This document shows, piece by piece, positions 13,624 through 23,060 of a stretch of 64,000 nt of DNA. Made by a program: the position numbers and the translations under genes. The notes below the pieces were generated by a model. The model had not been told where the DNA came from, searched no databases, and saw only the letters and a list, made by a program, of their open reading frames with translations. The stretch is from Vreelandella hamiltonii (GTDB taxonomy: Bacteria; Pseudomonadota; Gammaproteobacteria; Pseudomonadales; Halomonadaceae): contig NZ_BMXN01000009.1 in NCBI RefSeq assembly GCF_014651775.1, forward strand, positions 62,001 through 126,000, written 5' to 3'. The first letter of the stretch is position 1. Each line of letters starts with the position of its first letter.

Positions 13624-14972
13624 CAGGCCTCTTTCTCGATCATGGTGAGATTGTCACGCAGGATGGGGCCGTACTCGTATTTGCCGGGGCAAACGTAGGT
13701 ACACAGCGCCAGATCCTCTTCGTCCAGCTCCAGACACCCGAGCTGCATGGCAACCTCAATGTCGCCCACAATCAGCGAACGCAGCAGCTGCGTCGGCATG
13801 ACATCCAACGGCATGACGCGCTCGTAGTTGCCCACCGGCACCATGGCACGCTCGGAGCCATTGGTGGAAGTGGTTGGCGCGTAGTTGCTCAGGCCTTTGA
13901 ACTTGGACAGGTAAATGCCCATGATGGAGTGACGGTTCGCACCCAGCGAGAGCCATCCCATGAAGGTGCGCTTGTTACCCTCTTCCAACAAGCTGACCTG
14001 ATTATGGAAGCGACCCAGATAGGTGATATTGCCCTCGGCGGCAAAGCCTGAAAATACCGAACCGGAGATGACACGAGTGTCCTCAGGTTGGATCACTTCG
14101 CCTGCCAGGAGTTCCTGGGTACTGGCGCCCACGCGGGTGCGCAGCAGACGAGGTTTCTCGGCGCGTGGGCCGCCTACCGCGACGATGCGGGAGACGTCCA
14201 GCTTGCCTTCCACGAACAGTTTGCCGAACGCGATCACATCCTGATAACCGATGTGCCACACTTTCTTGTGCAGCGCGACAGGCGACAGGTAGTGAATGTG
14301 CGTGCCGACCAGACCTGCAGGGTGCGGCCCGGCAAAGGTTTCGGTCTTGACGCCGCTGACATCGCTGCCGGGCAGTGATGCGTTGGCACCCGTGCACAGA
14401 AAAACGTTGCCCTCGGTCAGGCGGGTTAGCACCTTGAGGCCGTCTTCGAATGCCTGGGAGTTCTCATTGATGATGAGTGCCGGGTCAGCGCTGAGCGGAT
14501 GGGTATCCACGGCGGTGACAAAGATATCGGCAGGAACGCTGTCGATGGCAGGCGTGCGCGAGAAGGGACGGGTGCGCAAGGCAGTCCAGAGACCCGACTC
14601 GACCAGTTGGTCGACAACGGTCTGACGATCCAACTGTCCTAAAGTGCCACGATCATGGGAAGCGAATGTCATCGCTTCTTCATTTTCGTCGACTTTAATG
14701 ACCACAGACAGCAAACGACGTTTTTCGCCACGGTTGATAGCTACCACTTCACCAGCGGCGGGTGCGGTGAAGCGCACGCCGTCGACTTTCTTGTCGGTGA
14801 AGAGCAGTTGGCCTAGTTTGACCTTATCCCCTTCCTGAACTTCCATCGTTGGCTTCATGCCAACGTAGTCGGTGCCCAGGATTGCCACGTGACGCACAAG
14901 CTGCGCATCTTCAATACGCTGCTCAGGCGCTCCCGTGATGGGGAGATCCAGGCCTTTTTTGACTTCGATCAT
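13623..14972 (-). CDS. nqrA: Na+-translocating NADH-quinone reductase subunit A
   Basis: 449-residue soluble subunit on the cytoplasmic side, involved in ubiquinone interaction. The N-terminus ([17 protein letters not shown]) and the biotin-lipoyl-like segment ([14 protein letters not shown]) are typical. The C-terminus has [19 protein letters not shown]. It is first of the nqr operon, with a ~135-base leader and a good promoter upstream. Confidence 0.97.
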   Translation of the reverse strand: MIEVKKGLDLPITGAPEQRIEDAQLVRHVAILGTDYVGMKPTMEVQEGDKVKLGQLLFTDKKVDGVRFTAPAAGEVVAINRGEKRRLLSVVIKVDENEEAMTFASHDRGTLGQLDRQTVVDQLVESGLWTALRTRPFSRTPAIDSVPADIFVTAVDTHPLSADPALIINENSQAFEDGLKVLTRLTEGNVFLCTGANASLPGSDVSGVKTETFAGPHPAGLVGTHIHYLSPVALHKKVWHIGYQDVIAFGKLFVEGKLDVSRIVAVGGPRAEKPRLLRTRVGASTQELLAGEVIQPEDTRVISGSVFSGFAAEGNITYLGRFHNQVSLLEEGNKRTFMGWLSLGANRHSIMGIYLSKFKGLSNYAPTTSTNGSERAMVPVGNYERVMPLDVMPTQLLRSLIVGDIEVAMQLGCLELDEEDLALCTYVCPGKYEYGPILRDNLTMIEKEA

Positions 14973-15114
14973 AGTCTCGCCCAGTTGATGGATCGGATAT
15001 ACGAAGGTAAGGGGTTCGATTGCTTAATTTCTGCTCAGCGAATTCTTGTTTTCTGTTCAGATTGTTACCAGTCCGGCCCAAGCAAGCTTGGACCACCCCG
15101 AAAAAATCCATCGT

Positions 15115-15143
15115 ATTATAAAGATAAGCGCGGCCAATGACCA
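15115..15143 (-). promoter_or_regulatory. candidate sigma-70 promoter of the nqr operon
   Basis: On the minus strand, TGGTCA (15143-15138) and a perfect TATAAT (15120-15115) are spaced by 17 bases. Transcription would start near 15107 and leave a ~135-base leader containing a CCAAGC-TT-GCTTGG hairpin (15078-15091). The -35 matches only four of six consensus bases. Confidence 0.5.
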
Positions 15144-15175
15144 CATCCCTGACCGCCTCCGAAAGTGCTATATAC

Positions 15176-15198
15176 AAAAACGCCACCCGAAGGTGGCG
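15176..15198 (-). terminator. intrinsic terminator after gap
   Basis: Read on the minus strand: CGCCACC, TTCG loop, GGTGGCG, then TTTTTG. It is a textbook intrinsic terminator, ~60 bases past the GAPDH stop, separating it from the nqr promoter. Confidence 0.85.
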
Positions 15199-15256
15199 CT
15201 TGAAAGGCATGGTGTTTCATCTAATGCTGTATTAGTCGAACACCCTCCCCGACCGC

Positions 15257-16720
15257 TCAGCTGGCCTGACGCGGCAGCTTCAGGAACTGCACGTTGGACA
15301 TGTGCTGAAGAATGCGGATGACCTGGCAGCTGTAACCGAATTCGTTGTCGTACCAAACGTAGACCACGGCATGGTTGCCGTTGGCGATGGTCGCCTTGGC
15401 GTCCACGATACCGGCATGACGGTTGCCGACGAAATCCGACGAGACCACCTCCGCAGAATCGACGAAGTCGATCTGTTTCTGGTAGGCCGAGTCGATGGAC
15501 ATGCGACGCAGGTAGTCGTTGAGCGCCACTGCATCGGTGCCCTTCTCCAGGGTCAGGTTCAGAATCGCCATGGAGACGTTGGGCGTGGGCACGCGGATGG
15601 CGTTGCCGGTCAGCTTGCCTTCCAGCTCGGGCAGCGCCTTGGCGACGGCCTTGGCCGCACCGGTTTCGGTCAATACCATGTTCAGGGCAGCGCTGCGTCC
15701 GCGACGGTCGCCCTTGTGGTAGTTGTCGATCAGGTTCTGGTCATTGGTGTAGGCATGCACGGTTTCTACATGGCCGGTCACCACACCGAACTCATCGTTG
15801 AGCACTTTCAACACCGGTACGATGGCGTTGGTAGTGCACGACGCCGCCGACACGATGCGGTCGCTTTCGCCGATGGTTTCGTGGTTGATGCCAAACACGA
15901 CGTTCTTGATATCGCCTTTGCCCGGCGCCGTGAGCAGCGCCTTGGCCGCGCCCTTGCACTCCAGGTGCTGGCCCAGGCCCGCTTCATCACGCCAGATACC
16001 GGTGTTGTCCACCACCACGGCGTTATGGATATCGTAAGCGGTATAGTCGATCTCGCTGGGCGAATCGGCGTAGATCACCTGAACCACGTTACCGTTGATG
16101 GTCAGCGTACGCGCTTCGGCGTCTACCGTGATGGTGCCATCGAAGGGCCCATGGACAGAATCACGACGCAGCAGGCTGGCGCGCTTCTCGAGGTCCTTGC
16201 CCACGTCGCCACGGCCACGCACCACGATGGCACGCAAACGCAACAGGTTGCCGCCACCGGCTTTTTCGACCATGACACGGGCCAGCAGGCGACCGATACG
16301 GCCAAACCCGTAAAGCACCACGTCCTGGGGCTCACCGGTGCTGGCACCGGGCTGGTAGCCATCGATGATGTCGTTCAGCTCGCCGCGCAGGAAAGCGTTC
16401 AGATCACCGCCGCCCTGGCGCTTGAACATCACCGCCAGCTTGCCCACATCGACGTGGGCCGGACCCAGGTTCATCTCGCTCATGGCCTGAACGATCGGGA
16501 AGGTGTCTTCCACGGACAGCTCGGTGCCCTCGATCTTGCGCACGAAACGATGGTCTTTAAGAATCCGAATAACCGACCGCTTGATCAGAGAACGTCCGAA
16601 CATGGTGGCGACAACGTTGTTCTGGCGATACAGCTTCCCGACCAGCGGGATCATTTGCTCGGCCAGAGCTTCGTTGTTCTGCCAATCCTGAAAAACGTTG
16701 TCGAGAGTTTGCTGACTCAC
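15257..16720 (-). CDS. glyceraldehyde-3-phosphate dehydrogenase with N-terminal extension
   Basis: 487 residues against ~335 for ordinary GAPDH. The first ~135 residues are an extra helical domain (QTLDNVFQDWQNNEALAEQ...). The Rossmann start is YGFGRIGRLLARV, the catalytic Cys is in SAASCTTNAIVPVL (Cys295), and DSVHGPF and the C-terminal YDNEFGYS are present. The second strand reads AIVVRGRGD, where NAD+-dependent enzymes have an Asn-Asp; this suggests altered cofactor preference, possibly NADP (inference). I prefer GTG 16720 (GAGG six bases upstream) over ATG 16732, which has no ribosome site. Next to mfd, as for PA3001 in Pseudomonas. Confidence 0.9.
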   Translation of the reverse strand: MSQQTLDNVFQDWQNNEALAEQMIPLVGKLYRQNNVVATMFGRSLIKRSVIRILKDHRFVRKIEGTELSVEDTFPIVQAMSEMNLGPAHVDVGKLAVMFKRQGGGDLNAFLRGELNDIIDGYQPGASTGEPQDVVLYGFGRIGRLLARVMVEKAGGGNLLRLRAIVVRGRGDVGKDLEKRASLLRRDSVHGPFDGTITVDAEARTLTINGNVVQVIYADSPSEIDYTAYDIHNAVVVDNTGIWRDEAGLGQHLECKGAAKALLTAPGKGDIKNVVFGINHETIGESDRIVSAASCTTNAIVPVLKVLNDEFGVVTGHVETVHAYTNDQNLIDNYHKGDRRGRSAALNMVLTETGAAKAVAKALPELEGKLTGNAIRVPTPNVSMAILNLTLEKGTDAVALNDYLRRMSIDSAYQKQIDFVDSAEVVSSDFVGNRHAGIVDAKATIANGNHAVVYVWYDNEFGYSCQVIRILQHMSNVQFLKLPRQAS

Positions 16721-16965
16721 GGGCGGCCTCATAGGTAGTGAAGGGGATTTTCAGGGGGCATTATCCGGAGCCAGCGGCGTGGCCGCAATGAATGGATAGT
16801 CGCACAGGATGTAGGGGTATTACAGAAACAGGGCATTGACTACAAACACCAATGATGCAACGCGCGATGACGACCCTGCCCGCCCCACGGGCCGAAAGGC
16901 GCTGCGTAAAAGTGTCGTTCGTGTATGATTCTGGTTCCGTTCCAGCGCAAAACGAAGCCGACTCC

Positions 16966-19900
16966 ATGACCTCTTTTTCTCTGCTCGAACCGCCTCAGCC
17001 GCAAGGGATACGCGATACGCTCTACCTGAAAGCGCCGCCGGGCAGCGCCACTGCGCTGGCATTGGCCCAGGTGGCGGTCAGCGCACCACTGCTGGTCATT
17101 ACGCCCAATACCGCCAGCGCCCAGCGCCTGGAGCAGGATCTGGCCTTTTACAGCAGCGTGCCGGTGCTGCCGTTCCCCGATTGGGAAACATTGCCTTACG
17201 ACAGTTTTTCACCGCACCAGGATATTATCTCCGCCCGCCTGCGCACGCTGAGGCAGCTGCAGGACGGCGCGCGCGGCATCGTGCTGGTGCCCATCAACAC
17301 GCTGATGCAGCGCTTGCCACCGGTGTCTTACATTGCAGGCCGCGTCATGACCCTGCAGTCCGGCGCCAGGCTCGACCGTGAAACCTTCCGCGAATCGCTT
17401 TCACGGGCGGGCTATCGCGCGGTGGAAACGGTCTACGAGCCGGGCGAATACGCCATGCGCGGGGCCATCATCGATCTGTTCGCCATGGGCATGGACGAGC
17501 CGATTCGTATCGACCTGTTCGATGACGAGATCGACACCCTGCGCCACTTCGACCCAGGCAGCCAGCGCTCTACCGACAAAATCGACGGCATCGAACTGCT
17601 GCCCGCCCACGAGTACTCGCTGAGCCGCAGCGCCATTGCCTGCTTCCGCGAGCAGTTCGAGACCCTGTTCGACGTCGACCCGCGCCAGTGCCCGCTCTAC
17701 AACGACGCCCTGAAGGCCATTCCTTCACCGGGACTGGAGCAGTACCTGCCGCTGTTCTTCGACGAAACCGCGTCGCTGTTCGACCACGTGACAGATGACA
17801 CCCGGATCGCCCTGCTGCCGGGCGTCTTCGCTGCCGCCGAACAGCACTGGCAGGCCATCGAAGCGCGCTACGTCAATCTGGGCGTCGACCCGACACGCCC
17901 CCTGCTGCCGCCCCATCGTGCGTTCTTTCCGGTTAGCGACGTGTTTGCGGCCATCAAGGCACGGCCCCGAGTGGAGTTCACCGAGGACGAGCAGCAGCGC
18001 CATGCGCTGGCACCCCAGGCCCGCGCCCTGCCCTCGCTGGCCATCAATGCGCGGGCCAAGCAGCCGCTGGCCGAGCTGGCAAACTTCATGGCGGCGCAAC
18101 CCGATACGCGCCTGCTGTTCGTGGCGGAATCTCGTGGCCGCCGAGAAGCACTCGAAGAAGTCCTGGCACCGCTCAAACTCTCGCTACCCCACGTGGAGAG
18201 CTTCCACGCCTTCCTGCAAGGCAATCAGCCCCTGGCAATCACCGAAAGTCTGGTGGCCAGCGGCCTGTTGCTGGAAACGCCCGACCTGGCGGTGATCAGC
18301 GAAACCGAGCTGTTCGGCGACGTGGTACGACAGAGCCGCCGCCGCGAGAAAGCCACCGATGACAACGAACTGGCAGTTCGCCACTTGTCGGAACTCCGCG
18401 AGGGGGCGCCGGTGGTCCACCAGGCCCACGGGGTGGGCCGCTATCTGGGCCTGGAAACCCTGGAAGCCGGGGGCCAGGCCAACGAATTCCTGGCGCTCTC
18501 CTATGCCGACGGGGCCAAGCTGTACGTTCCGGTGGACAGCCTGCACCTGATTTCTCGCTACAGCGGTGCCGACGACGAGCTGGCACCGCTGCACAAGCTG
18601 GGCTCCGACCAGTGGGAGAAGGCCCGCCGCAAGGCCGCCGAGAAGATTCGCGACACCGCCGCCGAACTGCTCGACATCTACGCCCGGCGCGAGGCCCAGC
18701 AAGGGGTGGTCTACGAAGCCCCCGGCGAAGAGTACGTGCGCTTCGCGGCCAGCTTCCCCTTCGAGGAGACTCCCGACCAACAGGCCGCCATCGAAGCCGT
18801 GATCAGCGACATGGTATCGCCCCAGCCAATGGACCGCGTAGTCTGCGGCGACGTGGGCTTCGGCAAGACCGAAGTCGCCATGCGCGCAGCGTTCCTGGCC
18901 GTACAGTCGGGCAGGCAGGTGGTGGTCCTGGTGCCCACTACCCTGCTGGCACGCCAGCATTTCGAAAACTTCCGTGACCGCTTTGCCGACACGGCGGTGA
19001 ACATCAGCCTGATCTCGCGCTTTACCGGCGGCAAAGAGACGACCCAGACCCTGGAGAGCATCAAGAGCGGGCAGACCGATATCGTCATCGGCACCCACAA
19101 GCTGCTGTCCAAGAGCGTCGAGCTGCCCAAGATGGGACTACTGATCATCGATGAGGAGCACCGTTTTGGCGTCGCCCAGAAGGAGAAGCTCAAGACCCTA
19201 CGGGCCGAGATCGACATTCTCACGCTGACCGCCACGCCCATCCCGAGAACGCTGAACATGGCGATGAGCGGCATTCGCGACCTCTCCATCATCGCGACGC
19301 CACCCGCCCGCCGCCTGTCGGTCAAAACCTTCGTCCAGCAGCGCGACGACAGCGTGATCAAGGAGGCCCTGCTGCGTGAAATTCTGCGCGGCGGCCAGGT
19401 CTACTTCCTGCACAACGAAGTCAAGACCATCGAAAACGCCGCCGAACAGATTCGCGCGCTGGTGCCGGAAGCCCGAGTGGCGGTGGCCCACGGCCAGCTG
19501 CCGGAGCGTAGCCTGGAACGCGTGATGTCCGACTTTTATCATCGGCGCTTCAACGTACTGGTGTGCTCGACCATCATCGAAACCGGCATCGACGTGCCAA
19601 GCGCCAACACCATTCTGATCGAGCGGGCCGACAAGTTCGGCCTGGCCCAGCTGCACCAGCTGCGTGGGCGCGTGGGCCGCAGCCACCACCAGGCCTACGC
19701 TTATCTGCTCACGCCTTCGCCGAAGGCAATGACCCGGGATGCCGTCAAACGCCTGGAAGCCATCAGCGCCTCCGACGACCTGGGCGCGGGCTTCACCCTG
19801 GCCAGCCACGACATGGAAATTCGCGGCGCCGGGGAGCTGCTGGGCGACGAGCAGAGCGGCCAGATGGAAACCATTGGCTACTCGCTTTACATGGAAATGC

Positions 19901-20415
19901 TCGACCGCGCCGTGAAGGCCATTCGGGCAGGCAAGACGCCCAACATCGACGCCCCCTTCAACACCGGCGTGGAAATCAGCCTGAACCTGCCCGCGCTGAT
20001 CCCCGACGACTATCTGCACGACGTGCAGCAGCGCCTGGTGATGTACAAGCGCATTGCCAACACCCAGTCGGATGGCGAGCTCAAAGAGCTGCAGGTAGAG
20101 CTGATCGATCGTTTCGGCCTGCTGCCTCAGCCGCTGAAGAACCTGATCCGCCAGACGCGGCTGCGCCAGCGCGCCGAACAGCTCGGCATTGCCCGCATCG
20201 AGGCCGGTGAATCCAGGGGCCGAGTGCTGTTCGACGGCTCTACCCAGGTCGACCCATTGACCCTGGTGACGCTGATCCAGACCTCTCCGCAGCACTACCG
20301 ACTGGACGGTTCCGACACGTTAAGATTTGAATTTGCGATGGAAACCGCCGAGCAACGCTTTGAGAAGGTTGAAACACTGTTAAACACCCTTAATCAAAAA
20401 GTAGCGAAGGCGTGA
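16966..20415 (+). CDS. mfd: transcription-repair coupling factor Mfd
   Basis: ATP-driven translocase that removes stalled RNA polymerase from lesions and recruits UvrA. 1149 residues from ATG 16966, the usual length; an in-frame start at 16852 would add 38 unlikely residues. Domains in order: UvrB-like region (~1-350), RNA-polymerase-interacting domain (VVHQAHGVGRYLGLETLE), Walker A GDVGFGKT (628-635), DEEH (729-732), helicase C domain with QLRGRVGRS, and the C-terminal regulatory TRCF domain. Divergent from gap. A TATGAT word at 16924-16929 could be its -10 element. Confidence 0.97.
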   Translation: MTSFSLLEPPQPQGIRDTLYLKAPPGSATALALAQVAVSAPLLVITPNTASAQRLEQDLAFYSSVPVLPFPDWETLPYDSFSPHQDIISARLRTLRQLQDGARGIVLVPINTLMQRLPPVSYIAGRVMTLQSGARLDRETFRESLSRAGYRAVETVYEPGEYAMRGAIIDLFAMGMDEPIRIDLFDDEIDTLRHFDPGSQRSTDKIDGIELLPAHEYSLSRSAIACFREQFETLFDVDPRQCPLYNDALKAIPSPGLEQYLPLFFDETASLFDHVTDDTRIALLPGVFAAAEQHWQAIEARYVNLGVDPTRPLLPPHRAFFPVSDVFAAIKARPRVEFTEDEQQRHALAPQARALPSLAINARAKQPLAELANFMAAQPDTRLLFVAESRGRREALEEVLAPLKLSLPHVESFHAFLQGNQPLAITESLVASGLLLETPDLAVISETELFGDVVRQSRRREKATDDNELAVRHLSELREGAPVVHQAHGVGRYLGLETLEAGGQANEFLALSYADGAKLYVPVDSLHLISRYSGADDELAPLHKLGSDQWEKARRKAAEKIRDTAAELLDIYARREAQQGVVYEAPGEEYVRFAASFPFEETPDQQAAIEAVISDMVSPQPMDRVVCGDVGFGKTEVAMRAAFLAVQSGRQVVVLVPTTLLARQHFENFRDRFADTAVNISLISRFTGGKETTQTLESIKSGQTDIVIGTHKLLSKSVELPKMGLLIIDEEHRFGVAQKEKLKTLRAEIDILTLTATPIPRTLNMAMSGIRDLSIIATPPARRLSVKTFVQQRDDSVIKEALLREILRGGQVYFLHNEVKTIENAAEQIRALVPEARVAVAHGQLPERSLERVMSDFYHRRFNVLVCSTIIETGIDVPSANTILIERADKFGLAQLHQLRGRVGRSHHQAYAYLLTPSPKAMTRDAVKRLEAISASDDLGAGFTLASHDMEIRGAGELLGDEQSGQMETIGYSLYMEMLDRAVKAIRAGKTPNIDAPFNTGVEISLNLPALIPDDYLHDVQQRLVMYKRIANTQSDGELKELQVELIDRFGLLPQPLKNLIRQTRLRQRAEQLGIARIEAGESRGRVLFDGSTQVDPLTLVTLIQTSPQHYRLDGSDTLRFEFAMETAEQRFEKVETLLNTLNQKVAKA

Positions 20416-20512
20416 ACCTTGGGGCAAACTTGTCATTAAGCAGACAACCCTGCCAACGCATGGCCAACCACCGCCAGGCGTCTCTGCAGTGCATACTTGA
20501 TTAGGAACGACC

Positions 20513-21634
20513 ATGAAGACTCGCAAGATCATCAACCGTTGGGGCCCCACCAGTCTGGCGGTCCTGCTGGCCGCCAGCTTGACCGGACCCGTTTATGCCC
20601 AACCCGCCTCAGAGCAGGCTGCGGTCAGCAGTGAAGCCACTGCCGGTGCCGAACAGGTCGCCGAGGCGCGCCACGAACTGCCACGCGGGCATTTTCGCCT
20701 GCCCGAGCAGGGTGACATCATCGGTGAGTACTACACGGTAACGGTGGACAACCCCGAAGAGACCCTGATCGACATCGCTCGTCGCCACAACATCGGCTAC
20801 GAAGAGATCCGCATGGCGAACCCTGGCGTCAGCATGTGGGTACCTGGCGAAGGCACGGAAATCGTCATTCCGGCCCAATACATCCTACCCCCCGCACCGC
20901 GTGAAGGGGTGGTGGTGAACCTGTCGGAACTGCGCCTGTACTACTACCCGGCCAACAACCCCGGCATCGTCGAGACCTACCCGGTCAGCGTCGGTCGTGA
21001 CGGTTTCGCCACCCCAGTCGGCATTACCCGCACCACCGTCAAGGTCAAGGACCCCGCCTGGTCACCGCCCGCCTCCATGCGCCGTGAAGCCGCCGCCCGT
21101 GGCGAGCCCGCCCCAGCCATCGTACCACCTGGCCCTGATAACCCGCTGGGTCGCCATGCCATCCTGCTGGCCATGCCGAGCTACCTGATCCACGGCACCA
21201 ACCGTCCTGACGGCGTCGGCATGCGTGCCAGCCGTGGCTGCATTCGCATGTACCCGGAAGATATCGAGTCGCTCTACGAGCGTCTGCCCAGCGGCACTCA
21301 GGTCAACCTGATGGATGCTCCCTTCAAGGCAGGCTGGGGGGCTGACGGCACGCTGTTCGTGCAGTCGTACCCACAGCTGGAGGAGAACGTCGAAGGCTCA
21401 GAGCCCCTGCGCGAGGCCATGGAGCGTTTGAACGCCCTGGTGGAAGACCAGGTGGATATCGATGAAGCCCAGATCCAGCGTGCCATCGCCGAGCCTGACG
21501 GTCGCTTCGTTGCGCTCTACGGCCCGCAAGCCGCCGCTGAAGAGCCACAGACCGAAGCCCAGCAGCCTCAGCTGGAAGGCATTCTGGGGGATATCGAGCT
21601 GTCTACCGTGGTTCGCATCGAAGGCGACGCTTAG
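20513..21634 (+). CDS. L,D-transpeptidase (YkuD/ErfK family) with LysM-like domain
   Basis: 373-residue exported enzyme. A signal peptide (to about residue 29, VYAQ) is followed by a LysM-like segment (~73-120, YYTVTVDNPEETLIDIARRHN...). The YkuD catalytic domain has His227 (HGTNRP) and Cys243 in SRGCIRM. The ~110-residue C-terminal tail is acidic and Gln-rich. Such enzymes form 3-3 peptidoglycan crosslinks or attach a lipoprotein lysine to peptidoglycan. An OprI/Lpp-type lipoprotein gene lies convergently next door, which suggests the second role (inference). AGGAACG precedes the ATG. Confidence 0.92.
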   Translation: MKTRKIINRWGPTSLAVLLAASLTGPVYAQPASEQAAVSSEATAGAEQVAEARHELPRGHFRLPEQGDIIGEYYTVTVDNPEETLIDIARRHNIGYEEIRMANPGVSMWVPGEGTEIVIPAQYILPPAPREGVVVNLSELRLYYYPANNPGIVETYPVSVGRDGFATPVGITRTTVKVKDPAWSPPASMRREAAARGEPAPAIVPPGPDNPLGRHAILLAMPSYLIHGTNRPDGVGMRASRGCIRMYPEDIESLYERLPSGTQVNLMDAPFKAGWGADGTLFVQSYPQLEENVEGSEPLREAMERLNALVEDQVDIDEAQIQRAIAEPDGRFVALYGPQAAAEEPQTEAQQPQLEGILGDIELSTVVRIEGDA

Positions 21635-21680
21635 CGCCTCACGGGCCGTCTCTGACGGCCCAGCCCTCTGCTGATCACGC

Positions 21681-21711
21681 AAAAAAAACCCCGCCAGATG
21701 GCGGGGTTTTT
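21681..21711. terminator. bidirectional terminator between the transpeptidase and lipoprotein genes
   Basis: Stem CCCCGCC (21689-21695)/GGCGGGG (21700-21706) with loop AGAT, flanked by an eight-A run on the left and TTTTT on the right. It serves both convergent genes. Confidence 0.9.
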
Positions 21712-21764
21712 CACATCCAACAGCAGCCGTTGGGTTCTTGACGAACCTGACGGCCCAGGCAGAA

Positions 21765-22028
21765 TTACTTCTGCATGGAACGCTGGAACATGCGGTTCAT
21801 TTCTTCACGGTTCTGCTCAGACATCTGCAGGGCAGCTTGCGCGTCGCGCTGAGCCTGGTTTGCAGTGTTCAGAGCCTGTGAAGCCATGCTGCGAGCTTCT
21901 GCAGCGTCAGCCTGTGCAGATTCAGCAGTCAAGCGAACTTCTTCCAGAGCGCTGGTAGAAGCACAGCCAGCCAGGATTGCCAGAGAAGCGGCAGCGGCGG
22001 TCATTTTCAGAGCAGTCTTAAGAGTCAT
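21765..22028 (-). CDS. Lpp/OprI-family alanine-zipper murein lipoprotein
   Basis: 87 residues. Signal peptide with lipobox LAILAGC (Cys22). The mature part is one long Ala/Gln-rich coiled coil (SAQADAAEARSMASQALNTANQAQRDAQAAL...). It ends in RSMQK, so the last residue is lysine, the group that L,D-transpeptidases join to peptidoglycan in Braun-type lipoproteins. AAGGAGAACATC precedes the ATG. It likely ties the outer membrane to the wall. Function is from family; attachment is inferred from the terminal Lys and the neighbouring enzymes. Confidence 0.9.
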   Translation of the reverse strand: MTLKTALKMTAAAASLAILAGCASTSALEEVRLTAESAQADAAEARSMASQALNTANQAQRDAQAALQMSEQNREEMNRMFQRSMQK

Positions 22029-22073
22029 GATGTTCTCCTTGAGTCTTCCTTGGGTACTACGTTTAAGGGTATG

Positions 22074-22104
22074 ACAAAAAATAAAGCTAAATTATTAGCT
22101 TAGA
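22074..22104 (-). terminator. weak AU-rich terminator between ldt and lipoprotein genes
   Basis: Minus strand AAGCTAA-TAAT-TTAGCTT (22101-22084) is followed by TATTTTTTG. It would end transcripts from the upstream transpeptidase gene (22255-22887) before the lipoprotein gene. The short, AT-only stem makes this tentative. Confidence 0.45.
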
Positions 22105-22188
22105 TTTGTCTACCTGCGATGCAGGTTCTTTTCACCGACTTGTACCAGGGCTTACCCGTGGGGTACGCAAGTCAAACGCTGTTTTATA

Positions 22189-22210
22189 ATAGACCACAGC
22201 GGTTGTCTAT
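22189..22210. repeat. inverted repeat upstream of the lipoprotein gene
   Basis: ATAGAC (22189-22194) and GTCTAT (22205-22210), ten bases apart, sit between the stop of the minus-strand transpeptidase gene and the AU-rich hairpin. On the minus strand it is followed by TATAAAAC. It may be an operator or part of a terminator. Confidence 0.3.
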
Positions 22211-22254
22211 AGTCGCGTGTGCAAAAACCTGGAACTTCCTTCAACAACATAAGC

Positions 22255-22887
22255 CTAGCGGATCACCACGCGTGTGCCAACTCCTACTAGCTCGGCAACC
22301 CGCTCGATTTGCTCATTGGTCACTGCCACACACCCTTGGGTCCAGTGGAAGTTGCCATGGATATCGGGGTCTCCTCGGCCAATGCCGTGAATCCCAATGG
22401 CTCCCCCCAGCGCGGTATCCTGCGGTGGGGAGCCGTAACGGCGATAGTGGTCGAAATAGGCCTCGTAGTCCGCCTGGGAGTAGATGCCTTTTTCGAGCGC
22501 CATGCGCGCGTGAGGTGGCGTAGGATAATCGATACCAATGAAGATATGCCACTGGCTTTCGAAATTAAATCGATTAATTCTAAACTCACCCAGCGGCGTC
22601 ACGTTACCGCCGCGTATACGGTGGGTCCTGGCGCCGCCACGGCCGAGCGATACCGGCGCAAATCGCTCTACCAGGGCATGGCCGCGAAACACGCTAAGCG
22701 TCGCATCCTTGTCGTCTACCAGCACCCACACCTCGTTACTGTGGCGTGGCACGTCGGCCCTGGCCAGCAGGGTTGCGACCAGGTCGGTGGGCTCGTAATC
22801 AGGCAGGGCGCTGGTAGTCGCCGCGCTGGCCGCTACGGGCCAACCCAGTGCCAGCGCCAAAAATCGGCGACGGTTTACAGGCATCAT
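22255..22887 (-). CDS. L,D-transpeptidase family protein (short form)
   Basis: 210 residues. The N-terminus NRRRFLALALGWPVAASA looks like a signal peptide and its RRRF could be a twin-arginine signal. The catalytic YkuD region has His167 (IGIHGIGRG) and Cys186 in HWTQGCVAVTN. No LysM domain is present. Second L,D-transpeptidase within 2.4 kb, on the same strand as the lipoprotein gene between them. It could attach that lipoprotein or make 3-3 crosslinks. Two adjacent ATGs (22887 and 22884) are possible. Confidence 0.9.
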   Translation of the reverse strand: MMPVNRRRFLALALGWPVAASAATTSALPDYEPTDLVATLLARADVPRHSNEVWVLVDDKDATLSVFRGHALVERFAPVSLGRGGARTHRIRGGNVTPLGEFRINRFNFESQWHIFIGIDYPTPPHARMALEKGIYSQADYEAYFDHYRRYGSPPQDTALGGAIGIHGIGRGDPDIHGNFHWTQGCVAVTNEQIERVAELVGVGTRVVIR

Positions 22888-23060
22888 TGTTGCTCTCGAA
22901 AATGGGTCAGCGCGAAAGGCAAGGCACGGCTGGCCAATAACGCATGGATGGGTACTGTTATACCCTATTCATGCGGCTTTTGTCAGCGTATCGACTCTTC
23001 AATAAACGCCCAAAATGCCTGCTATCTCAACCGCCAACTGTGCTTCAACGTAACACCCTG

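Noticed and set aside
15302-16738. 478-codon plus-strand frame opposite GAPDH
   Set aside because: Antisense shadow. The minus strand shows full GAPDH motifs and a proper terminator.
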